DNA from: Pelobacter sp. UBA6093
GTDB taxonomy: Bacteria; Desulfobacterota; Desulfuromonadia; Desulfuromonadales; Syntrophotaleaceae
Direction of reading: 5' to 3'
Assembly: GCA_002435955.1 (NCBI GenBank)
Contig: DIWZ01000024.1
Span: forward strand, 1 to 64,000
DNA: 64,000 nucleotides
This document shows positions 1 to 10,421 of the stretch, piece after piece. A program made the translations under genes and the position numbers. The notes under the pieces are model-generated. The model made no database searches. It was not told where the DNA came from and saw only the letters and a program-made list of their open reading frames with translations. Within the stretch, counting starts at the first letter, position 1. Each line of letters begins with the position of its first letter.

Positions 1-73
1 GTCCGGCGACCATGAGGGCCTGCCGGTTTTTACCCAGGGGCGTCGAAGCGCCCGAGATCAAAGGGAGGCAAAG

Positions 74-580
74 ATGAGAAAAGGGTATGAAAAGGTGGTT
101 TTGTTGGCGGTGTTCTTCTTGCTTGCGATTCCGGTCATGGTCCAGGCGATGGGCTGGTTCCGCGCAAAGCTGCCGGAGGCGGAAGGAAAAGCTCTGTACG
201 AGTACATCACCCAGACCAAGCCTTATGAAAAATGGGCGATGTGGCCGGGCAAAGGGAAGCTCTATCAGGGGACCGAACCGCACGGGGCGTTGCTGACCAC
301 CTACGTGAACGAAACGGCTCTCAAGGGCATCGAGAAGCAAGGCGGCGAGCTTGCCGATGGCGCCATCATTGTCAAGGAAAACTACATGCCGGACAAGACG
401 CTGGCCGCGGTCACCGTCATGTACAAGAAGGCCGGGTACAACCCGGAAGGGGGAGATTTCTTCTGGCTCAAGTACACCCCGGACGGCAAAATCGAGGGCG
501 AGGGTAAGGTTCCCATGTGCATCGGCTGCCACACCGCCGCCCAGGGGAAAGATTTCCTGTTTACCAACGACAAGAAGTAA
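74..580 (+). CDS. cytochrome P460-like exported c-type haem protein
   Basis: A 168-residue protein with an N-terminal signal/anchor segment (about residues 8-25) and one haem c motif near the C terminus: Cys149-Ile-Gly-Cys152-His153. The body, which places the CxxCH close to the C terminus, resembles the cytochrome P460 family, so a periplasmic redox role is likely. The substrate is unknown; members of this family are not all hydroxylamine oxidases. The start is set by AAAGGGAGG just upstream of ATG. A strong terminator follows, so it is probably transcribed apart from the DUF3179 remnant downstream. The family call is from sequence pattern only. Confidence 0.75.
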   Translation: MRKGYEKVVLLAVFFLLAIPVMVQAMGWFRAKLPEAEGKALYEYITQTKPYEKWAMWPGKGKLYQGTEPHGALLTTYVNETALKGIEKQGGELADGAIIVKENYMPDKTLAAVTVMYKKAGYNPEGGDFFWLKYTPDGKIEGEGKVPMCIGCHTAAQGKDFLFTNDKK

Positions 581-599
581 CCAACGGTCTGGGAAGCAT

Positions 600-638
600 C
601 AGGGGGAAAGCCGCAATGGCTGTCCCCCTGTTGTTTTT
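600..638 (+). terminator. Rho-independent terminator after the P460-like gene
   Basis: A 13-base arm at 600-612 pairs with 618-630 with one mismatch around a 5-base loop, and is followed by TTGTTTTT. It lies 20 bases after the stop codon. Confidence 0.8.
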
Positions 639-666
639 CAGCCGGCAACCCCAAAGGAGCCCAACC

Positions 667-1280
667 ATGCGAATTTTCCTTCTGACGATCCTGCTCATGG
701 CCTGCCCCATGGCTGCTTTCGGCCAGTGGGACTTTTCGAAACACTCCATCCCGCTGGACGAGATCCAGTCCGGCGGTCCCCCTAGGGACGGTATCCCGGC
801 GCTGACCGACCCTGAGTACGTTTCGGCGGCCGAGGCCGGCTTCCTGCGCGAGGAGGAGCAGGATCTCGGCGTCTCTCTGAGCGGCGTCGCCCGTGCCTAC
901 CCGATTCCATGGTTCTTTCCCTGGAAACCGGGTTTGACCGCGATTACAGCCGCGACCCCTACGAAGATTATTACAAGAGTCGTCGCGGATTCTTCGGGTT
1001 CTTCCGGAGACTCTTCGAGGGACACGAGGGGAAGGAACTGGTCGCAGGAGTGACCGTGGATGGCCGAACCAAGGCCTACCCCCTGGACAAACTGCGGCAG
1101 ATGGGGAAGACCACGGATACCTTCGCCGGCAGGACCCTGCGGTTCTCCTTCGACCCGGTCACGGGCGATCTGGAGTTGACTGACGCGGAAGGGAACCGAG
1201 TTCCTTACATCACCGCTTACTGGTTCGTCTGGAAGGGAGCGCACCCGGAGACGGAGCGGTACGGGCAAACATCGAATTAA
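667..1280 (+). pseudogene. DUF3179 exported protein gene, internally deleted and frameshifted
   Basis: The first frame (667 to about 906) encodes a signal peptide and the typical DUF3179 N terminus, with a GIPALTDP motif and an LSGVARAYPI motif. The family's C-terminal block (ETGFDRDYSRDPY and onward to an AYWFVWKGAHP motif) then follows directly in another frame, from about 908 to 1280. The family's middle part, with its usual conserved Cys/His region, is missing. By the usual family length (roughly 300-350 residues) about 100 or more residues are lost. A good ribosome site (AAAGGAG) remains at the start. A sequencing error alone would not explain the missing middle. The N-terminal frame stays open to 1053 as nonsense. 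Confidence 0.8.
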
Positions 1281-1449
1281 TCTTTGCACCCGTTGCTCCG
1301 ACCCTTCTCCTTTGGTTCCGCGACGCCGACCGCAGAATGTATCCCGGCTTGCAAAAGCTCCCTGATTTAGGACATTGCAAGGCCTTCTGAATTGTAATCG
1401 CCATGACAGACTTTCCGGATCTTTCCTGGTAGATAATAAGATATTATAA

Positions 1450-1522
1450 TTTTCATCCGGAAACGGCCCTTTTCCCCATATGAAAACTTCACCGTGTCCA
1501 TCCATAGTTTCCGGATGGACAC
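1450..1522. repeat. dispersed 73-bp repeat, copy 1
   Basis: This copy matches the reverse complement of 51470-51542 with about 4 mismatches in 73 bases. Inverted repeats of 11 bases (CATCCGGAAAC at 1454-1464, GTTTCCGGATG at 1507-1517) bound most of it. A hairpin with 10-base arms, GTGTCCATCC in one orientation, sits at one end. It has no coding capacity and the size and structure suggest a MITE or REP-like element. Confidence 0.85.
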
Positions 1523-1664
1523 GAGCCAACTCTTTTTGAGGACGAAGATGTCCGAGTCCCTGAGCAGATAAAGGTCGGGAGATTCTGGAATTTTTAGGAG
1601 AATTGCGATTTTCAGGGATGGCTGCGATAATTTGGGAAAGTAGGAAAAGGAACACGTATCGTAT

Positions 1665-1763
1665 CCCTGTGCCTGCGGCTACATGGGGGACAGTCTCCAT
1701 ACCCGCACCAGCATCCCGGTGATGATCCAGTGCTACCGCCGCCGATTTAAGTTGTCGGGGTAG
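1665..1763 (+). pseudogene. remnant of a ComM/YifB-like (Mg-chelatase-related AAA+) gene
   Basis: One frame reads PCACGYMGDS, later IQCYRRR and FKLSG, then a stop at 1761-1763. This follows the conserved ComM/YifB block, in which a Pro-Cys-x-Cys-Gly-Tyr-x-Gly-Asp motif is followed by an Ile-Gln-x-Tyr-Arg segment and Leu/Ile-Ser-Gly. Only about 32 residues are recognisable, and a stop also lies upstream in the same frame (1641-1643). The rest of 1281-1805 holds the 73-bp repeat and nothing else I recognise. The resemblance is short and should be treated as tentative. Confidence 0.5.
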
Positions 1764-1805
1764 TAAGGAATTTCAAGGAGAAAACAATTTACAGAGGAGG
1801 CAGAA

Positions 1806-2198
1806 ATGTCACGGTTGATTATTCTTGCATTATTGGTTTCGGCTTTTGTTGTCTACGATTTCAATTCGACATTAATGGCAGCCCCGCAAACCGAGGACTC
1901 CAGGATACTGATCAAATGTTCTACCTGCGGAGTGGAATTCACTTCCATGTCAGCGGCAGAGCAGCACACGAAAGATCTTCCAGGTCATGAAGTCGCTGGA
2001 TCGGCGCAACCGTTGATCAAATGCTCCACCTGCGGAATGGACTTTACTGCGCAAGCGGGCCTGAAAAAACACCTGCAAGAGAATCCTGATCACAAGGGAG
2101 CTCCGCTGGTCAAATGTTCTACCTGCGGAGTGGAATTTACTTCTCCGGCGCTGTGGAAGGAGCACCTTAAAAAACACCCTGAGCATAAGGCGCTTTAG
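1806..2198 (+). CDS. exported protein with three regular C2H2-type zinc-finger repeats
   Basis: A 130-residue protein with an N-terminal signal-like segment (about residues 3-26) and three repeats, each Cys-x2-Cys-x12-His-x6-His: C38/C41/H54/H61, C73/C76/H89/H96 and C104/C107/H120/H127. Each begins with K-CSTCG followed by an aromatic residue. The spacing is exact in all three, which supports metal binding. Classical C2H2 fingers are rare in bacteria and are usually cytoplasmic DNA binders; the signal segment argues for a role outside the cytoplasm, for example metal buffering. Function is unknown. GAGGAGG-type ribosome site lies just before the ATG. A terminator follows. Confidence 0.8.
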   Translation: MSRLIILALLVSAFVVYDFNSTLMAAPQTEDSRILIKCSTCGVEFTSMSAAEQHTKDLPGHEVAGSAQPLIKCSTCGMDFTAQAGLKKHLQENPDHKGAPLVKCSTCGVEFTSPALWKEHLKKHPEHKAL

Positions 2199-2219
2199 GA
2201 TTGATGCTTTCGCAAAAAG

Positions 2220-2254
2220 CCCGCAGACCGTTCGGTCTGCGGGTGTGGCTTTTG
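2220..2254 (+). terminator. terminator between the zinc-finger gene and the antiporter gene
   Basis: A 9-base perfect stem (2220-2228 with 2235-2243) with a 6-base loop, followed by a short T-rich stretch. The two flanking genes converge, so it may serve both. Confidence 0.7.
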
Positions 2255-2257
2255 GGG

Positions 2258-3949
2258 TCAGGAGCTCTGGCCGCTACGCAGCAGTGCCAGAAACTCCGTG
2301 TAGCCGGAGACGTTCATGACCTTTTCCCGAATCACCCTGGCTTTGAAGGAAATAGCAATATCGGCCAGGATTTCCAACTGCGCCCCGTCGTCATGGATCG
2401 GGGTCAGGATCAGGCATATGACATGGGCCGGGGTATCGTCCGGGCTGTCGAAGTCGATGCCGGCACTTGACAGTCCGACCGCCACCACCGGCTTGACAAG
2501 ACCCGGCAGGCGGGCGTGGGGTACGGCCAGGCCTTTACCGATGCCGGTTGCCATGATCTTTTCCCGGGCGAGAACCGCTTTGGCAACCGCTTCCGGATCG
2601 AAATTGATCAGCGGAGCCGCTACCTGCGAAAGGACGCGAATGGCTTCCCGGTGATCGGTGGCTTCCAGGTGTTTGACAAAACACTGGGGCTGCATGTAGT
2701 CCGGGAAGCGCCGGGGCTTCTTCAGTCGCAGGATGAATTGCAGCATCGGACCACTCACCAGCGAGGTGATCAGGGCCATCACCACCAGGGAAACGAAAAC
2801 CTGCTGATTGATAAGTCCATACTGCAGGGCCAACACCCCCAGAATGATCCCCATGGTACCCTGGGCGCTCATGCCGAACCCGACCCCCAGGGCGTCTCGC
2901 CGGGAAAGCCCGCCCCAACGTCCCCCCAAGGCACTTCCCGCCACCTTGCCGGTGAGTGCCAGGGCCAGAACGGTTAAGGTCAGCAGCAGGTCAAAGTGCT
3001 CAGCAAAGTTCACTTTCAGGCCGATGCTGGCGAAAAACAGCGGGGCGAAGATGAAGGAGACGAACTGGTCGATGGTGGTGCGGGTCCGCTCCCGCAGGTG
3101 GCTGGAGTGGCCCAGAGCCACACCGGCCAGAAAAGAGCCGAAAATAGCATGGATGCCCACCCACTCGGTGAAGGCTGCCGCGATCAGGCAAAACGAGAGG
3201 GCAAAGCCGAGGACTCCGCCGGGCCAACTGGTATGGGCCTGAACCCAGGGTAGGATCCGATGGATGCACCAGGGCACCACGGTGAGCATGGCGGCGGTGA
3301 AGACCAGAGTCATCCAGAGAGTATGGCCGAGGGGCATGCCATCCCCGGCGCCCAGCATAGCGAGCACGACGGCAAAAACCAGCCATCCCAGCAGGTCGTT
3401 GAAAACGGCGGCGGCAATCACCGTCACTCCCAGGTCACTGCGGTAGATGTTCAGATCTATAAGGATCTTGGCGATGATCGGCAGGGCGGAGATGGAAAGC
3501 GCAGTTGCCATGAACAGCGCGAAGGCCAGGTGGTTGACGCCCGGTTCGTAACCCATCAGGCCCGGCGCCCACCATGCGACCGCAAAACCGAAGCTGAACG
3601 GCAGCAGCATGCCGGACAGGGCCACCCACAGCGCCACCTTGCCCTGCCGCCAGACGGTGGCGAGATCGACTTCCATGCCGGCCACCAGCAGAAAGAGGAC
3701 GATGGCCAGGGTAGTCAGCCCGTCAAAGGCAATCGCCCCCCCACCGAACCGGGGAAAGAGAAAAGTCTGCCATGCGGGGGCCAGAGCGCCGAAGATTGTC
3801 GGTCCCCAGAGAATGCCGGCCGTGATCTCACCGAGCACCGCCGGCAGGTTGAATCTCCGGGCCGTCTCGCCGAGCAGCCTGGCGGTGGCCAGCAGCAGGC
3901 CCAGTGCCAGGAATAAAGCGGTGATTTCACTGTGGCTCAGGGTATCCAT
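2258..3949 (-). CDS. CPA2-type cation:proton antiporter fused to a C-terminal PTS EIIA-like domain
   Basis: A 563-residue inner-membrane protein. Residues up to about 385 form some 12 membrane segments of the KefB/NapA-like Na+/H+ or K+/H+ exchanger family. A charged linker leads to a cytoplasmic EIIA (PTS fructose/nitrogen type) domain, with the expected phospho-acceptor-like His478 in a VPHAR motif. The EIIA part suggests control of ion exchange by phosphorylation or by binding a metabolic signal; this is inference. I start it at the ATG at 3949, preceded by AGAGG, rather than at a TTG 48 bases upstream. It is a single gene, convergent with the zinc-finger gene. Confidence 0.85.
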   Translation of the reverse strand: MDTLSHSEITALFLALGLLLATARLLGETARRFNLPAVLGEITAGILWGPTIFGALAPAWQTFLFPRFGGGAIAFDGLTTLAIVLFLLVAGMEVDLATVWRQGKVALWVALSGMLLPFSFGFAVAWWAPGLMGYEPGVNHLAFALFMATALSISALPIIAKILIDLNIYRSDLGVTVIAAAVFNDLLGWLVFAVVLAMLGAGDGMPLGHTLWMTLVFTAAMLTVVPWCIHRILPWVQAHTSWPGGVLGFALSFCLIAAAFTEWVGIHAIFGSFLAGVALGHSSHLRERTRTTIDQFVSFIFAPLFFASIGLKVNFAEHFDLLLTLTVLALALTGKVAGSALGGRWGGLSRRDALGVGFGMSAQGTMGIILGVLALQYGLINQQVFVSLVVMALITSLVSGPMLQFILRLKKPRRFPDYMQPQCFVKHLEATDHREAIRVLSQVAAPLINFDPEAVAKAVLAREKIMATGIGKGLAVPHARLPGLVKPVVAVGLSSAGIDFDSPDDTPAHVICLILTPIHDDGAQLEILADIAISFKARVIREKVMNVSGYTEFLALLRSGQSS

Positions 3950-4102
3950 GCATCCTCTGTCTGTGGGGATCTCTTCCGTTGGGCCCTTTCGCTTCAAAAC
4001 CAGGGAGGGCCGAAAGGAGGAGAAAATCGTCTGTCAAAAATGAATCATAATCTATCCGCCCCACTTTGGGGAGGCAAAGGAAAAGTTACTGACCGTGGCC
4101 CC

Positions 4103-5613
4103 TCAGCTGTCCATGCGAATGCCGCGCCGCTCCAGCAGGCTGCCTTCGGCGAGGAACAGGTTCACCAGCGCTATGCGGTAATTGACGATGGCTTCGACTT
4201 CGTCGATCTGGCTGGCCAGCAGGTCGCGCTGGGCCTGGGTGACGAGCAGATTGGTACTGGCGCCGACCTCGAAACGCTCCCGTTCGGCAACCAGGGTCTC
4301 TTCCTGCAGGGAGCGGGTGGTCGCCGATGCTGCAATCTGCTGTCCGGCCCGTTCCAGCTCGTTGATGGCCAGGCGGATGTCGAGATGGACCAGTTGGCTC
4401 AGGTTGGCGACGGCTTCCTGTGCCTGCTGGCGGGAGGTCCGGGCGGCCAGATCCCGTGCTTCGGCGGCGTTGTTGCCGAGGGCCTTACTCAGCCGCAGGC
4501 CGGCCTGCAGGTCGAAGGTCTTGCCGTCCAGCTCCCGAAAGGAGTCGGAAAAGGTGTCGGCGAAGCCGGTTTTGCCCAGGGAGACGAAAAAATCGAGCCG
4601 GGGCAGCAGCCCGTTACGGGTGATGACCGTTTCCAGACGTTGTTGCTGGAGCAGCAACCTTGCCTCGTTGAGTTCGGGGCGCATCTTTTCGGCCAGTAGC
4701 AGGCGCTCGGCTCGATCCTGCACCGATATCGGTACCAAGGCGGTACGCGGGTCGCTGGTGGCGGCGAGCCGTGCATCAAAGGCATCGTCGCGATCGGGGT
4801 TGAGCAGGCGCAGCAGCCGCAAACGCCGCGCTTCCAGCAGACTGCGGGCGTCGATCAGGGCCTGTTCATTTCGGGCCACCTCGGCGCGCGCGGCCGCTGC
4901 CTCCACCTCCGGCAGGAGGCCGACTTCGATGCGCAGTTCCGTTTCGTCCCGTTGCTGACGCGCCACGCCCAGGGAACTTTCAAAAATGGCGATCTGTTCC
5001 TTGGCCAGCACGAAGTTCCAGTAGGCGGTCTCCGCCTCGGCCAGCAGCACCTCGGTGAAGGCGCGCAACTGGTAGCGGCTGGCGACGGTGCCGAGTCGCG
5101 CCTGGCGCACATCGGCGAGATTCACCGCCGGGCCGAAACCCTGCAGCAGCGACTGGGTCACCGTAAGCCCCAGTCGGGCCACCTGCTGTTCGGGAGAGCG
5201 GTTGGAGATGCTGCGAGACTGCTCGACGCTTGCCTCGAGGCTGGTGCCGGTCGGCAGCAGGGTGCGGATGCCCGCAATGGCGGCGCTGTCGCGGCCATCC
5301 ACGTCAAACTGGGTGCCGGTGGAACGGGCGGTTTCGCTGGCCCGTTCCCTGGCCACCACCAGTTCGGCGAACACTTCGGGATCGAACACCCCTCGTTCGA
5401 GCTGTTCGAAGGTCCCGGTAATGATGGGGTTGAGCCGGCGTACCTGCAGGTCGCGGTTGTGCTGCAGAACCAGCAAGGCGACCTCCTCAACGGAGAGTTC
5501 GAGAATCTGTCCGCCCGGTTTGGCGGCAACCTGCGGCTGAGCCAGTCCGCTGGCCTGTGCGCCGGGCAGCAGCACCAGCAATAAAAATAGAATTCGAATC
5601 GATCGCAGCGCCG

Positions 5614-5617
<4 letters not shown>
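4103..5617 (-). CDS. TolC-family outer-membrane efflux protein
   Basis: A 504-residue protein with a signal peptide ending near an AQASG segment and two long alpha-helical halves rich in Ala, Leu, Arg and Gln, as in TolC/OEP proteins. It should form the outer-membrane channel for the RND pump encoded just upstream. The start is a GTG overlapping the stop of the pump gene (GTGA), which implies translational coupling. It is the last gene of a three-gene efflux operon. The substrate cannot be read from the sequence. Confidence 0.9.
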
Positions 5618-8699
<3,082 letters not shown>

Positions 8700-8703
<4 letters not shown>

Positions 8704-9911
8704 GGCCGGTCTGCCTCCTGCCGTGCGGCCGGTGATCCCGGTTCGCCTGGGATCGTGATCGCCGTACCGTCCTCCACCAGTTGCTGGCCGAGGGTGACCA
8801 CCTGGCCCGAGAGCGGCTCGCCGAGTAACTGTACCCGGTTCCCCTCACGCAGGCCTACCCGGACTTCCCGCCAGCTCACGCTGCGTCCGTCATCGCTGAC
8901 TACAAACACCCCGGTCCGGTCGCTGCGGGTGGTCAGGGCCTGCTCCGGCACGATGACGGCGTCGGCCACCCGGTCGAGCACTACCGTGGCGCGGATGAAC
9001 ATCCCGGGCTTCAGGCGGCGGTCGGGGTTGGCGACGGTGATTTCGACCCGCGCCTGGCGGGTGGCTTCCCGGAACACCGGGGCGATGCGCTCAATGCGGC
9101 CGGCGAAAGTCTCGCCGGGGTAAGCGTCGGTGTTCAGGGATACCGCCTGGTTCGGTTGCAGGCGTGCGTAATCCTGTTCGGTGACGAAAATGATCGCGCT
9201 GATCGGATCGAGTTTTACGATCCGCAGCAGGGGGGTGTTGGCTGCCACGGTCTGCCCCTCGTCCACGTAGCGCTCCGCTACCACCCGGCTGCCGCCGCCG
9301 TTGCTCCAGTCGGCGCGGATCCTGGTGTAGCTCAACCGGATGCGGGCCGTTTCCAGGGTGGCTTCGGCCCGAGTCACCCCGGCTCGGGCGACCTCGAGCT
9401 GGGCCTGCCTGGCCAGCCGGTTGGCCCGCGCCGAATCCAGGTTCGATTCGGAGGCCACCCCCCGTTCACGCAGGCGGGTTATTCGCTCCAGTTCCCGGCT
9501 GGAGATTTCCAGAGCGCTTCTGGCTTCCGTCAGATTCGCCCGGCTGACGGCGAGTTCGGCCCGGGTCTGGGCCACGACCTGGACGTATTCGTCATTGTCC
9601 AGCTCCGCCACCACCTGGCCCCGGGAGACGGTGTCGGCCAGGTTCACCGCCAGGCGCTCCACGCGTCCGCTTACCTTCGGAGCGACCACGACCTGGGCCG
9701 GCGCTTCCAGGGCGCCGCTGAAGGTGCGCCGTTGTTCCAGGGCGCCGCGCTGGATCCTGGCCACCTCGACCGGGATCGCCTGGGGATCGGTCGCTGTCCG
9801 GGGGGCATGCGCCTTGTTCTGCAGGGGCTCCAGGTACAACCAGGCAACAACGGCTACGGCGACCAGCAGCACCGTTATCAGGAAGAATTTTTGCCGAACC
9901 GTTACGTCCAT
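8700..9911 (-). CDS. RND efflux periplasmic adaptor (membrane fusion protein)
   Basis: A 403-residue membrane-fusion protein. It has an N-terminal membrane anchor (about residues 5-25), a biotinyl-lipoyl-like half (VVAPKVSGRVERLAVN segment), a long alpha-helical hairpin, a second lipoyl half, and beta-barrel and membrane-proximal domains with a GMFIRATVVLD motif. It links the RND pump to TolC. I use the ATG at 9911, which starts just before the hydrophobic segment, rather than a start 45 bases upstream. The stop overlaps the pump start by ATGA. First gene of the efflux operon. Confidence 0.9.
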
Positions 9912-10128
9912 GAAAAGCTCTCTATATTCGCAGGAGGCGGTGTTGGCACCAAACACCTTCAGGAAAGGAAATGCAGGAAGATACCCGTGGGTAGAAGGTA
10001 TTATAAACGCCTTCGATTCGACCCGTCGAGGGTTTTGATATTATGACAAAAAAGTGATGTGATTAAAGGGGAATGGCTGAAAATTGAGTGAGGCAGCACC
10101 GGGCCCAGAAATAAAAATTAATTTATGG

Positions 10129-10157
10129 CTAACATTATCCTAACATAACTGTAATAT
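10129..10157 (+). promoter_or_regulatory. Pho-box-like array upstream of the phosphate transporter
   Basis: Three 7-base units separated by 4 bases: CTAACAT (10129), CTAACAT (10140) and GTAATAT (10151). The 11-base period is that of PhoB binding sites (CTGTCAT-N4-CTGTCAT type). The next gene on this strand is a PiT phosphate transporter. The units differ from the enterobacterial consensus, so PhoB control is inferred from the spacing and the context. Confidence 0.5.
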
Positions 10158-10236
10158 ATGGGGCGTGCGTTTTGCGAAGGCATCAATCAAATGGAGCTGG
10201 CACAGATTTCACTCGGTGGAGCAGACACAACCGTAG

Positions 10237-10270
10237 CCGGACAGACCCTCGCGGGGCTGCCCGGTTTTTT
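10237..10270 (+). terminator. terminator-like hairpin in the leader of the phosphate transporter
   Basis: CCGGACAGACCC pairs with the run ending GGGGCTGCCCGG around a TCGC loop, with two mismatches, and is followed directly by TTTTTT. It lies about 150 bases upstream of the transporter start and downstream of the Pho-box-like array, so it could attenuate that gene. The rest of 9912-10421 shows no credible gene. Confidence 0.55.
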
Positions 10271-10421
10271 GCGGATAAGGTCGCAGCTGAACCTGACTCC
10301 GACATACGAAGACAGAAAATACAACCGGTCACTTTTTATCCCGCCGCGTATCTGGCAGGTATGGGCTCGCCTTTGGCGGGGGGTGAAAACAGGGCCGAGA
10401 TGGAAAGGATAACAGAGCATC

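Noticed and set aside
897..1700. Long open frame on the minus strand over the DUF3179 remnant and the repeat
   Set aside because: It has no family resemblance, no ribosome site and overlaps clear remnants on the plus strand.
2516..3916. Several plus-strand frames over the antiporter gene
   Set aside because: They shadow the antiporter codons and have no family features.
10158..10412. Small open frame in the leader of the phosphate transporter
   Set aside because: No ribosome site, overlaps the terminator-like hairpin, and another frame is equally open.
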